The notes beneath the pieces are model-generated. The model did no database searches, was not told where the DNA came from, and saw only the letters and a program-made list of their open reading frames with translations. Both the position numbers and the translations under genes were made by a program. Shown here piece by piece: positions 9,785 to 19,625 of a stretch of 27,617 nt of DNA; position 1 is the first letter of the stretch; each line of letters starts with the position of its first letter. The stretch is from Ophiothrix spiculata (lineage: Eukaryota; Echinodermata; Ophiuroidea; Amphilepidida; Ophiotrichidae), in assembly GCA_000969725.1 (NCBI GenBank), contig JXSR01S040890.1. One strand, written 5' to 3'.

Positions 9785-10078
9785 AGGAGCTTGGTCTGAT
9801 TTTTAAAAATTTAGTTTTCAATGTCATATGAATGAAGACCACTCAAGAGATCTAAGTTTCAAATTTCAGCTTGATCAGTCAAACTGTTTTGATTTTATTG
9901 TCAATTTTGTGTTTTTGAGTTGCCTGTTTGCTTCTTACTATTTTCACATATATCTCCAATACGGAACATAACTAACCTGAAAATTTTTACAGGGGTAATG
10001 AGGAAAATATGAGCAATAAGTTGGTACCAAAATCTCAAAAAGTTTTGAAAAAAGTTGAACAAATCGGACCATGCTCCT
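9785..10078. mobile_element. TTAA-target MITE with AGGAGC ends
   Basis: The ends AGGAGCTTGGTCTGATT and AATCGGACCATGCTCCT are imperfect inverted copies, flanked by TTAA at 9781-9784 and 10079-10082. AG...CT with TTAA is the same pattern as the element at 6629-6886, but the sequences differ. It is about 294 bp and non-coding; the minus ORF at 9901-10086 is not supported. Confidence 0.8.
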
Positions 10079-10082
10079 TTAA

Positions 10083-10385
10083 ACATGTTTTTATGACAGA
10101 ATTGACAGAATGACCAGGCTCATTTGAATAACAAATCTACCAATATGATGTTTGATACTCATTGCCCGCATTGGGATGTTAATGTGTATCACATCCTGTT
10201 AGGATCCTTTATCAAAATGGTTACACCAAGTCCCTCATTTCATGAATAAACATCAACCATTTTTCATGTATTCAGGTGCATAATTACTGATACTCCTTGA
10301 CCATATTGAGCAGCATCATATGTTTGAATCCTCTCCTAATATCATCAAGATCAAGTCTCTTATTTGATGAATAAACATTAAACAT
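10083..10385 (+). repeat. About 280-bp direct repeat, unit 2
   Basis: This is the second copy of the unit at 9511-9780, including the same internal half-repeats. It ends with CATTAAACAT and runs directly into the TTAA target of the element at 10390-10985. Confidence 0.8.
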
Positions 10386-10389
10386 TTAA

Positions 10390-10985
10390 CACTTAAGTGC
10401 ATAAGGTGTTTTAGAATCCTGTTAGTGCATAACAGGGGGAGGGTCCATATAGACCAATGATTTTGATCGGTTTAAAAACAATGTTTTCTACATTATTTAT
10501 CTTTGAAACTGTGCACAGTGATAAACCAACTCAATTATATTCATATGAAACAAAAAATAAAACAAAAAAAATCTGGCTTTTCGTTTCAAAATAGCTGCCA
10601 GATATCTAAAATCATGTCAAATTATCATTTTTTCCAAAAAATTTCCTGCCAAAAATTTGAAATCTGCTTTCCCAAAGGAATTTTTCAATGAACTTTGGCC
10701 CATAATAGCAGATTATAATTACAAGTACATTGCTGAAATAAAAAATTGAAAAAGTTGTTTCGTTTTGTTTTTAGGGACAAAACAAATTTTGAACAGGGAT
10801 CATTTTACCAGTTTATGCTAATTATCTTAAAACTGACAAGACCGATTTGAATTTTTTTTTGCATCAAAAAATGTGCAACCCCTACCTTGACAATTACATA
10901 AAACAGCTTTATTGGGTTATGTTGCGTTTTTGCACTTCGCCCAAAAAACAAAATCATGGGTCCATATGGACTATGCACTTAAGTG
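10390..10985 (+). mobile_element. TTAA-target MITE, copy B
   Basis: TTAA lies at 10386-10389 and 10986-10989, and both ends carry CACTTAAGTG. The interior matches copy A (1237-1802) in reverse orientation, for example the TTTCCCAAAGGAATTTTTC block and the CTTGACAATTACATAAAAC block. The ORFs at 10503-10691 and 10847-11050 lie inside or overlap it and are fortuitous. Confidence 0.85.
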
Positions 10986-10990
10986 TTAAT

Positions 10991-11193
10991 GAGGGGTGTT
11001 CAATAAGTTTGTGGTCTGATAAACTTTTACAAGGGGAGGGTGTTCAATAAGTTTGTGGTCTGATAAACTTTTACAGGGGGAGGGTGTTCAATAAGTTTGT
11101 GGTCTGATAATCTTTTACAGGGGGAGGGTGTTCAATAAGTTTGTGGTGTGATAAACTTTTACAGGGGGAGGGTGTTCAATAAGTTTGTGGCCT
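10991..11193 (+). repeat. 44-bp minisatellite, about 4.6 copies
   Basis: The unit, including GTGTTCAATAAGTTTGTGG and CTGATAAACTTTTACAGG, is repeated head to tail from about 10996 to 11193 with few differences. The GGGTGTTCAATAAGTTTG part resembles mariner terminal sequence, so the array may have grown from a transposon end. It starts directly after the TTAA of copy B. Confidence 0.85.
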
Positions 11194-11398
11194 GAGGTAG
11201 AACTATAGACCAATGAATATCAGGCCAAACTCTGAACATATCCGGAAGTAGAATAACTCTGCTCCATATTAAGCGACACAAGATGGCGGTGTATCCCCAT
11301 TCCCCTATAAAAATTTCTTGGTTACACCTGGTTTCAGCAAGAAAAAAAGTACTTTCTAAGCATTGTGGATAAAATATTCTGTATCCCATGTGGCTTAC

Positions 11399-11503
11399 CT
11401 CTGGGTTTTCAAGCAGTAACGATCCCAGTTCCATGCAAGCGTAAGGTCCTACGTGCGGTTCCTGGTCTTTACCAGAAGCACATGCTATGGCGTCTTCAAA
11501 GCA
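11399..11503 (-). CDS. TTC39C: Internal exon of the TTC39-like gene encoding a TPR-type helix pair
   Basis: On the minus strand an acceptor (CCTTTGATTTTAG) is followed by 35 codons and the donor GTAAGCC. The exon is 105 nt, phase 0 at both ends and open throughout. It encodes CFEDAIACAS, then a Gly-Lys-Asp linker, then PHVGPYACMELGSLLLENPE. This pattern (CFEEAI helix, loop, PYxxxELGxLL helix, PE turn) is typical of the last TPR-like unit of TTC39 proteins. It joins in frame to the microexon at 7211-7173. Upstream exons would lie at higher coordinates; none was recognised up to the right end of the window, so the preceding intron is probably long and may span the large ORF at 20135-25105. Confidence 0.75.
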
Positions 11504-11548
11504 CTAAAATCAAAGGAAAATATTAGACTTTGGTGAGAAAAACAAAAC

Positions 11549-12074
11549 TAAGGGCTGGATAGACTTCGTCATTTTTGCAGTCATTTTCATTCAGAATTTT
11601 TCTCATGGTGTTAAATTTTCACCACTATTTTAAATTTTCATTTGGAATGAACATTTCATTTTAATTTTTTCTCATGGTGTAAAATTTTTGCCATGGTGTA
11701 AAATGTTTTGCCACTTACTAACATGTTCATAAATGTGAAACAGCATGGCACATTTTGCAATGATTATTCATAGTACATGTATACTTTCATTGATAATCAT
11801 TGTTTTCAAACAATACCATATACCATTGATAATCTGTAATCTGTCCATGACATGTTAAGTACTGTGGATTTTATTTAGAAGAAAATATTTGCTCATCACT
11901 TCATATTTCTTCAACGATAAAAAATTTTGATTTGGAATGTTTGTGTGAATTTTTTATTATTTTATTATTTTGGAGTTTTAGCGAATCGCTAATTGTGTAG
12001 AAACTCGAGGTCAATATGCAATCGGTTGTCTGGATTTTACAAATGGTAAAAATGACGAAATGTACCCGAGCCTT
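11549..12074. mobile_element. Degenerate inverted-repeat element
   Basis: The left end AAGGGCTGGATAGAC with TTCGTCATTTTT is mirrored imperfectly by AAAAATGACGAAATG and CCCGAGCCTT at 12048-12074. The interior is AT-rich and repeats TTTTCTCATGGTGT and close variants around 11600-11700. No target duplication is clear. Confidence 0.45.
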
Positions 12075-12247
12075 CAAAATAGTAATTCACTTTAGCAACA
12101 ATTAGAATTTGGATTTACATGATGTGCAAAAAATGTCCCTGTCAGATGTGGTCTATCGGTATTGCATATATCAAGAGACTCCTAGATCATCACCTGTTAA
12201 GGAAAACGATGGGTGAAAATAATAGGGAAAATAACATGGACTACTGT

Positions 12248-12657
12248 CATACCTGCCAACATTGGAAAACCCAAAATCGGGACACAATTCTTGTCACAAA
12301 ATCTTTGTTATTCCGTAAATGTGCGTACTACGATCAATGATCATATAGCTATAACGAAAAACAATAGCCGCATTCACTATTACGCTGTTCCTTGATCTCT
12401 ACCCATAACATCAAAATCGACAAACCACGCGGTCTGTGTCAAGTGGACAAGCAGATGCGGCACAGAAACATGATAGCGCCCTCAGTTTTTTTTTAGATGT
12501 TTTATTTTTTTTAGAGAGAGGGCCTATTGCACTGTGAAATGAAGTGGTTTTTTTTTTTTTTTTTTATATCTCAAAATCGGGATGTCCCGATTTTTTGCCA
12601 TTTTGAGAGTTGTAAATCGGGACGATCCCGATAAATTCGGGACAGTTGGCAGGTATG
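12248..12657. mobile_element. MITE with CATACCTGCCAAC ends
   Basis: The ends CATACCTGCCAAC and GTTGGCAGGTATG are exact inverted copies. TACTGT lies directly outside at 12242-12247 and 12658-12663. The right part repeats ATCGGGA/TCCCGAT blocks, giving internal palindromes, and contains a T run of about 20 bases near 12548. The end type is one I associate with a very widespread animal MITE, possibly hAT-related. The ORFs at 12119-12395 are not supported. Confidence 0.8.
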
Positions 12658-12749
12658 TACTGTGGATACAGTGACAAAGTATGACCAATTATGTATATGT
12701 TGGCAATGCCCAAATTGTGTAATTAAGAGAGTTAAAGAAATTTTATATA

Positions 12750-13091
12750 TGAGGGGTGCTCTTACAAAAGTCACAAATTTCATAATGATTTTATGACATA
12801 TTTTAATTCTCCATAATCTCAGCTTTTGAATGATACTCAATATGTCACACTTTCTTTCTCCATTCTTCATTTAGAGATTGAAATCCAAAGCAGTCCACTG
12901 AATATATTGCAATAAAAATTAGCTGCGAATCGATTTCAAAGATACTGATTACTACAGTGTAATAGCAACATGCATGAAGGCGTTTATGTCAAAACAATGA
13001 AATTTGACTTTTTCACCCTATTTTAACTTTAGATCCCATTTACTCAAAATGCATTGGCAACTTTCCTATCATTTTGCCATAGCAGCCCACA
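12750..13091. mobile_element. GAGTGGTGCTC-family MITE, copy 2, inverted
   Basis: This is a shorter, inverted relative of 9047-9480. Shared blocks include the reverse complement of AAAGCTGAGATTAT and the end CATTTTGCCATAGCAG. The left end is GAGGGGTGCTC and ATAT flanks both sides. It is more decayed than copy 1. The minus ORF at 12571-12870 is not credible. Confidence 0.7.
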
Positions 13092-13217
13092 TATGGCAGA
13101 TGATTTTCCTTAGTAGTCTGTTTTCTTTAGTAGAGCCTACACAATTACTAGTCTACCAGCCAACAGCCTTTATTATGCTTAAAAAAAAGTTTTGTGGGCA
13201 AAATGTGTTAGAGCTTT

Positions 13218-13500
13218 CCATCCACGTGGAATCATATCCTCAGGGTGTGTACATTAGCGTATGGGTGGATGGTAAAATATTTTTTGTGATTTAGTGGTCA
13301 AAAATGACCAAAAATGGCAAAAAATCGTGAAAAAATCATGAAATTGGTAAAAAAACATGTTTTGGCTCAAAAATGATTTTATTCAAAATCAAATCATTCA
13401 TTAAGGTAAAAGCGAATCACCAAAACATCTGCCTATAATATTTTGGGACTTAATCTCCTTTCTGTGGTTAATTTTGACCAAAAAAAGGTCAAAAAAGGTA
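13218..13500 (+). repeat. Long direct repeat, copy 1
   Basis: The segment starting CCATCCACGTGGAATC is repeated at 13980-14255. Both copies hold a short stem (CCATCCAC...GTGGATGG), several TGGTCAAAA blocks and AAATTGGTAAAAAAA. No coding function is seen; the ORF at 13004-13294 overlaps it by chance. Confidence 0.75.
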
Positions 13501-13979
13501 AAAAATGACCTAAATTTAGTGATTTTTGATATATGCCTTCAATTTTTGCTCCAAATTTTGTTGACTGAGTAAAATATCACCTTGTATTTTAATTGTGTGC
13601 CAAAATAACAAATATCGTTAAACTAAATGCTTTTTTGGGCCAAAATTGTGGCTGTCCAGCCCGTATGAGCCGTAAATGAAAGAAACTTCATTTTGCGCTA
13701 CAGGTGTCAAGGTCCTAATTTTCCGAAATTGATTTTTTGACAGATTCACAATCCTGATGCTTACTACAAGATACCGGCAAAGTTTCATTTCAAGAAAATG
13801 AAAGGAAACATGAAATAAATCTGCATATTTTTAAGACAATCAACAGAAAATATCGGGCTTACTGATCTTTAAACGTGTTTATCTCGGTTATACGTTTTAC
13901 TCCCTGACCAACTTTGACGGACCATAAATTGACTTTTGGATATCGAGTGAAGTTCAATGAGGTGTCATTTTAATTTGTT

Positions 13980-14255
13980 CATCCATGTGGAATCTTATCC
14001 TCAAGGGATATACATTAGCGTGTGGGTGGATGGTAAAATCATTTTTTTAACTTAGTGGTCAAAAGTGACCAAAAATGGCCATAAATCGTGAAAAACATGA
14101 AATTGGTAAAAAAATCAGTTTTTGGCCCAAGAATGATATTAATGCAAATTCAAACCATTCATTTAGGTAAAATTGAATCATAAAAACATCAACCTACAGT
14201 ATTTTTGGACTTAACCTCCATTCTGTAGTTTATTTGGCCCAAAAAGTAAAAAAAA
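13980..14255 (+). repeat. Long direct repeat, copy 2
   Basis: This is a diverged copy of 13218-13500 at a spacing of about 760 bases, including the same CATTAGCGTGTGGGTGGATGG-type stem. The intervening sequence 13501-13979 is non-coding and its origin is unclear. Confidence 0.75.
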
Positions 14256-14425
14256 AATTATAATAAAGCCATACATTTTAAATATTTAAATTTACGATTC
14301 CTACTGGCCGAATGTGTTTGTAATAATATTCATTACTAGATTACAGACACCATCCCCTACAAGCGGACTTCAGCCAATACGCCCCAGACGTCCGTTCAAG
14401 CCAATGAACTGCAAGCAGTTGTTTT

Positions 14426-14507
14426 GCCGTTCCACACGAGTACACGGATAACACTTTATCCATTCTTTAAATGAATAAGTATTGCACGTGTACTCGTGTG
14501 TGACGGC
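14426..14507. repeat. Inverted repeat with 21-bp arms
   Basis: The arms at 14426-14446 and 14487-14507 are reverse complements with two mismatches, core ACACGAGTACACG, separated by 40 bases. A third, partial CACGAGTACA copy lies near 14550. It is probably a remnant of a small element. Confidence 0.6.
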
Positions 14508-14681
14508 ACATAGAACTGTAAAACGTCAATAACAGCAATGCCACACCCACGAGTACAAGGACAGCAGTTATTGATGGGCTTCTGCTGATTGCAGTACGTA
14601 CGGTGACACTTCTGTAACTGTTAGACGTTTAGCAGACAAGTGTATCCAGCGTCCAGCGTCCAAAGGAAAAACTTTCATATG

Positions 14682-15183
14682 CAGCACTTAAATGCATAAC
14701 TCTCTGAATGTCAAATAGTGAATCATCCGAGAGGGTTTATTCTTTACTGTGTGGTAATGCTCTTCATCTGTTTATAGAAGTTTTCAGCACATTTCTTCTG
14801 TCCGATACAGTATAACCAGAGTACAAAGCTTACAAACTATAACTACCAGCACTTAAATGCCTAACTCTCTGAATGCCAAATAGTGACATCATCCGAGAGG
14901 GTTTATTCTTTACTGTGTGGCAATGCTCTTTGTAGAAGCTTCTCAGCACATATCTTCTGTCGGATGGATTATAACCAGCGTACAAAGCCTACAAATACAT
15001 TTTAATGTCTCTCTTAATGTACAATATTGAAATCACTCTGAAAGAACCAAACTTGAAATGTCTCTCTTAATGCAAATAATAAAACAACAGGAGAGAGATC
15101 ATTCTTTTGTTTGTCGCATTGCTGTCTGTCGAGTTGTTGCAGTCCATGTTTTGTCAGATGCTGTATAACTCCGGGGTATAACT
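14682..15183 (+). repeat. About 160-bp tandem repeat, two clear units and one decayed
   Basis: Units start at 14682 and 14847 with CAGCACTTAAATGC and share ATCCGAGAGGGTTTATTC and CTTTACTGTGTGG. A third, much diverged unit with GGAGAGAGATCATTC lies at about 15056-15183. No reading frame is conserved across units. Confidence 0.7.
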
Positions 15184-15447
15184 AGCTTGCAGAGACTTAA
15201 GAGTGTGGTTCCAGCATTTAAATAGTACCACTAACAGAGAGTCTTTTTTGGATGTGCAACATTTCAGTTACTTAGCATGACAATTCGTCTTTCGTTTGCA
15301 GTATACTAGCGTGCAACTGCAAAGCATTAAACTTATGAATGGTAGCGAAAAAGTGACATTGCTGTTGGAAGCTTTGAAGTACGTTACTTCTGTTGTATGT
15401 TGAACAACCAACGTCCAGATCTGAACTTTTCTCATTCATCATTTTGA

Positions 15448-15615
15448 TGATATCTCTCTTTATGCGAAAGAATGAAATCACTTTATAAGACCTATCTAAG
15501 AGACAAATCACAAATTTAGAGTGAATTAAAGTAGTGTGATTTTCAGGCTTTTCTAGGAGAGACACAGTAATGGCTCTTTGAAAATGACTTCACTCTTTCG
15601 CACAAAGAGAGATAT
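15448..15615. repeat. Inverted repeat with about 32-bp arms
   Basis: The left arm GATATCTCTCTTTATGCG plus AAAGAATGAAATCA pairs with 15585-15615 with a few mismatches. The minus ORF at 15272-15565 spans this structure and has no recognisable content. The segment may be related to the tandem units upstream, which carry similar CTCTCTTAATG motifs. Confidence 0.55.
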
Positions 15616-15698
15616 AATCCAACCAAGCATAACTGCCATCAGTCACAAGAAAATCAAAATTGAAATTTGAATCACGCATTTTAAAACTAAAGAAAGTA

Positions 15699-15885
15699 CA
15701 GTAGAAACTCATTATAACGAAATTGCTGGGGACAGACAAATTACTTCTTTATATCCAAAATTTCGTTATATCAGGGTTTTTAAAACAATAAAAAACAAAC
15801 GAAATTAGTAAAATGGTGCAGGAAAATTACTACTTTATAACAGGGCTTTTCTTATATCAGATTTCGTTATAATGAGTTTCTACTG
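15699..15885. mobile_element. pogo/Tigger-like MITE
   Basis: The ends CAGTAGAAACTCATTATAAC and its reverse complement are flanked by TA at 15697-15698 and 15886-15887. CAGTARAAYCTC ends with a TA duplication are typical of pogo/Tigger elements of the Tc1/mariner superfamily. At 187 bp it is non-autonomous. A short inverted pair (ATAACTGCCATCAGT near 15630 and its complement near 15990) lies outside it. Confidence 0.85.
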
Positions 15886-16019
15886 TAATCTCTTTATACT
15901 TGTCCGAAATTAAAGCGACAGTAACATTTTGAGACAATTTTTTCCAAATCCATGTTGACGTATGTGTAATTTGCTAAATAGCTTGATGTAACTGATGGCA
16001 GTTATAAATTAATAGACTT

Positions 16020-16168
16020 TTGAAAGGCAACCGTTACTGAAATTTCAATGCCTATACCTCAGTTACAATCATAAAGTATCCAATAAGATCTGATTATAAG
16101 ACATGATGATCGGATATTCACAAGTGAAAGTATGTCTGGAAATTGTGTTAGTAACGGTTTCCTTTCAA
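16020..16168. mobile_element. Small MITE with TTGAAAGG ends
   Basis: The left end TTGAAAGGCAACCGTTACT is mirrored by AGTAACGGTTTCCTTTCAA at the right end with one mismatch. It is about 149 bp and non-coding, with no clear target duplication. Confidence 0.65.
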
Positions 16169-16252
16169 GAACTGTTATTTATACTTTGAAATTTGTTTCT
16201 AAAGCGGGAACAAATAATGTTCTTACGAGTAGCACAAACCGGGACGATGGTG

Positions 16253-16492
16253 CACTCTTAAAAAGACAGGATCAAATTGATCCGATAAAGTATCAAATAT
16301 GAGCTTACCCTTTTCCGGATCAATTTTGATCCAAATTCTTCTCAAATTTGATCCTTTTCGGATCAAAAAAGAGTGTGTTTGATCCGAAAAGGGTCAAATT
16401 TGAGGACAATTTGGATCAAAATTGATCCGGAAAAAAGTAAGCTCATATTTGATACTTTATCGGATCAATTTGATCCTTTCTTTTTAAGAGTG
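16253..16492. mobile_element. Near-perfect foldback built of GGATCAA palindromes
   Basis: Two arms of about 115-120 bases are almost exact reverse complements from CACTCTTAAAAAG to CTTTTTAAGAGTG. Inside each arm are shorter palindromes such as GGATCAAATTGATCC and GGATCAATTTTGATCC. TGGTG precedes it and TGGTA follows, which may be a short imperfect target duplication. The arms are so alike that the element is probably young or maintained by gene conversion. Confidence 0.85.
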
Positions 16493-16499
16493 TGGTAGA

Positions 16500-17457
16500 C
16501 AGACTTCCATAATTGTCCAAGGGCTGGTATCGCTAAGCATTTTCATTGTCAACAAACCATTTCAAATCGAAAGTCCGACATCAAAAATATCGACAATTTA
16601 TGATTTATGTGTACTTTACTGAAATGTTGTGTCACATAAATGCAATTAATAACATACGAAATATCATTATATGAATTTGTAAAGGCTTGTCGACTGAACA
16701 TGAAAATGCTTTTGTCGACAACATTTTAGGCAAAGGCATGTTGATAAAAGCCCTAGGTAGGACCCACACACTTTATGTATAAGGGTTAAACGTGTTGCGT
16801 GCAATCTTGAAACATGTGCAAACGAAACATGCTTCATATAAAAATGTTCTTTTACTTATCCCACATTATTAAACTGAACCGACTTCCGAGTTACACATAA
16901 TTTACGTTATTTAATGTAAGGTTTCAAATCACAAAAAATTAAAGAAACAAATAAAATAGTTCATGGATTTATTTTTTCGTTTTTTCTTTTTATCCATTAT
17001 GTCTCCCCTTATCGTACTGTCTATGACATTATGCACCTTACAAGGAGTTTCATTAATCTAAAAAATCAGCTTGCTTTATTACGCTCTTTTTAAAAGGCAT
17101 TTTTATAACAATACATAATATGCCGATGTAAAACATGTTCCACGTTTGCGAATGTTTCAAAATCGTAGACAACACATGTGTATTTTAAAAAATACACAGC
17201 ATAGGTACGCACAATTTATCTAGGGGTAATTGCGAACTGGCATGCAAGTTGTGCAACATCTGCTTTTGACCTGCACGCCGGGTGAGAGTCAATGGTTGTG
17301 GTTATATTCAAAATTTAGTGCGTGTAGTAAAACGCACTACAATACTCATTTGTTAATCTAAATAACGCTTTTCGGTTGCGCCTATTTTTGTAAACATAAA
17401 CCTATTTCAATATCATTTGATCGAGGGTTGAGAACCACAAGGCCGTATTTGCAAGGC
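16500..17457. other. Stretch with no gene
   Basis: AT-rich sequence with only small hairpins, for example GTGTATTTTAAAAAATACAC near 17169. The block TGTCTCCCCTTATCGTACTG near 17000 recurs at about 19130 within the repeat cluster to the right. No exon was recognised. Confidence 0.45.
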
Positions 17458-17589
17458 AACAATCCCAAGTACAAAAGATGTAAAGACCTTATGGTGCTTT
17501 CAAGATTAATGATGTATTTGACGTGTGTATATGATCTTTCATCTGGAAAGACCTATTGGATCTTGAAATCTTTTGTTCTTGGGATTGTT
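17458..17589. repeat. Inverted repeat with 24-bp arms
   Basis: AACAATCCCAAGTACAAAAG at 17458 pairs with its near-exact complement at 17566-17589, with weaker pairing on both sides. It is likely a small MITE. The minus ORF at 17489-17677 overlaps it and is not supported. Confidence 0.65.
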
Positions 17590-17662
17590 TCCTGTTGAAA
17601 TTGACTTTGTGGATCTCCCATCGAGATAAATCGCGCAGTTTATCAACTTCTCCAAGTCGGAA

Positions 17663-17947
17663 CACATAAAGAAACATTTGTCCCCTGGATGACCCTCAAG
17701 ACGGTCTAGCATGTTTGACTCTAGTCGGAGTCAAGAAGGTCGATGTGTCATTCGTAATGAAATTAAGAAGTCTGCTTTAACAATGTAATTGTCATCTCAG
17801 GAGCAGAGTTGGTCCCTGAGATTACACTTATATTTTTTAAAGCAGACTCCTTGATTTCAGTGCAAATTAATGATGTCGTGTCTCCGACTAGAGTCAAACA
17901 TGCTCAACCTTCCTGAGTGTCATCTGAGAGACACATTTTTCTATGTG
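17663..17947. repeat. Foldback with about 125-bp imperfect arms
   Basis: The left arm contains GCATGTTTGACTCTAGTCGG and AAGTCTGCTTTAA, and the right arm holds the reverse complement of both in mirrored order. The arms are roughly 17663-17790 and 17820-17947. It is probably a foldback MITE; no clear target duplication was found. Confidence 0.75.
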
Positions 17948-17949
17948 TA

Positions 17950-18229
17950 CTAGCAACAATTTGATATTGGTTAAAATTCCGAATCCATGAAAAAAACACC
18001 GATTTAAACTCAATAGAAAAACAGAAAACCCCTATTTCAATAATCATCAATTTAAGTTATATTTACATATTAAGGTATAAAGACGATGCGACCAAAACCT
18101 TCCTGATATGTCCTCCTTTCTAAGAATGTGGCTTGATTAAACATGAAATTTAATTGTCAGTATTTAATGTTCCGTTGACTATAAACACAACCTTCACGCT
18201 CTCTCGCCATTATGTTCCTAATTAAAGTA
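17950..18229. other. Stretch with no recognised feature
   Basis: Short AT-rich stretch without ORF, inverted repeat or splice-like exon that I can support. Confidence 0.4.
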
Positions 18230-19215
18230 GGTCCATATACGATATATCAAGATACTTTAAACTTAAGTGTTTAGATCTGAATGTTTAAATTTGAACTTGA
18301 AATTGCAAGCCTCTCCATCCTTCCCCATGCACCAACCTCTCCTAATAAATACCTCTCGCTACTCTGCGCCCACCTTTTCTATCTACCATTGTAACCACAT
18401 TTTTGACCGGTGTAATGAAGCACAGTGTCCTAGTGACTGAGTGTCCTACCTGCTATACACCTGTGTAGAACATACTTGTATATATCAAATCAATACACTA
18501 TCGATCACGATTTATTCCGTGTATTTTCAATTAGGGTAAACTCCTGGTTTTAGGGGATTCTCAGTCTCATTACACCGGAACAAAATATCCTCCCTATAAG
18601 CCTGTTTCTTCCTTATCATACTTCTCATATTTCCCCCTACTGAGACTGCTACCACTCCCCGAAATAGAACACGAAACATGTATTAATGCATTTTACAGTA
18701 TTATCTGTCTAGGCCTATACCGTATACAATCCCCCTTATCGTACTTGCCATCTCTGTTCTGTTCCTACCACTCCCCGACCTATAACACAGAACATGTATC
18801 AATGCATTTCTACAGTATTAATTGTCTAGGCCTATATACGGTATATCAAAATACTTAAAACTATAGTGTTTTTACTTACAACTGTAGTGTTTTAACTTGA
18901 AACGACATGCCATAAATCCCGTTTCCCACCCATCATCCTTCTCCGTATACTAGCCTCTCCTGATAAATACCTCTCGCTACTCCACGTCCACATTTTGTCT
19001 CTACCATCATGACCATAGGCGCCAGGACAAAACAGTTTTTGCCCTGAACAAAATATCGCTATATTCCTGGCATGCAGTGCCTTCCTCATGCTTCCCCTGT
19101 GATGATTATTCCATCCTCCCTTCAAGCTTGTCTCCCCTTATCGTACTGTCTATTTCTCTGCCTACCACCTCCCGACCTAGTACACGAAACATGTATTAAT
19201 GCATTTCTATAGTAC
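18230..19215 (+). repeat. Composite direct-repeat cluster
   Basis: Two kinds of block alternate. One, with CTCTCCTRATAAATACCTCTCG, occurs at about 18232-18410 and 18833-19015. The other, with ACATGTATTAATGCATTT and usually GTCTAGGCCTATA, occurs at about 18651-18730, 18765-18850 and 19155-19215. A weaker relative of the sequence near 19070-19130 (TCATGCTTCC, TGATGATTA) recurs at about 19650-19690. The strand is pyrimidine-rich. The minus ORF at 18892-19125 lies within repeats and is not credible. Confidence 0.7.
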
Positions 19216-19510
19216 AAAACAAAACAATTTTGATTATGAAATTTTGATTATGAAATCTTAATACCAAGGCTCCGATTCACTACCCGTTTCTCATGAAAAC
19301 AAGCAACAATGATAAACAAGAACAAAGTTCCGTTTCGAATCCACGAATACAAACACGCAAGTAAATAAACAACTTCTAGGCTTTTTAAGAGTCAAATAGC
19401 ATCATCATACTGCACTAAGAACTACATAAAAAGTTGTAAGGCTAAAGGAGTAATTGATATATAAACTTATTAGAGGCAGTGCTTTGAGTACACCTAAGGA
19501 TGACCGATGC

Positions 19511-19520
19511 CGATGCTGCT

Positions 19521-19551
<31 letters not shown>

Positions 19552-19562
19552 CTGATGATGAC

Positions 19563-19594
<32 letters not shown>

Positions 19595-19625
19595 CGACGA
19601 CGACGACGACGACGACGATGATGAT
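19511..19625 (+). repeat. Compound trinucleotide microsatellite GCT/GAT/GAC
   Basis: A run of GCT is followed by GAT with interruptions and then GAC repeats. The three related motifs suggest point mutation followed by spread within one array. The plus ORF at 19500-19697 is just its translation (alanine then poly-aspartate) and has no other support. Confidence 0.9.

Noticed and set aside
10991..11193. CRISPR-like array
   Set aside because: The 44-bp units are contiguous with no variable spacers, and the DNA is eukaryotic; it is a minisatellite.
13218..14255. LTR retrotransposon with 280-bp LTRs
   Set aside because: The intervening 480 bases have no coding capacity, no primer-binding site or polypurine tract was seen, and the repeats lack TG...CA ends.
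15272..15565. 97-codon minus-strand ORF
   Set aside because: It spans an inverted repeat and has no recognisable domain or splice context.
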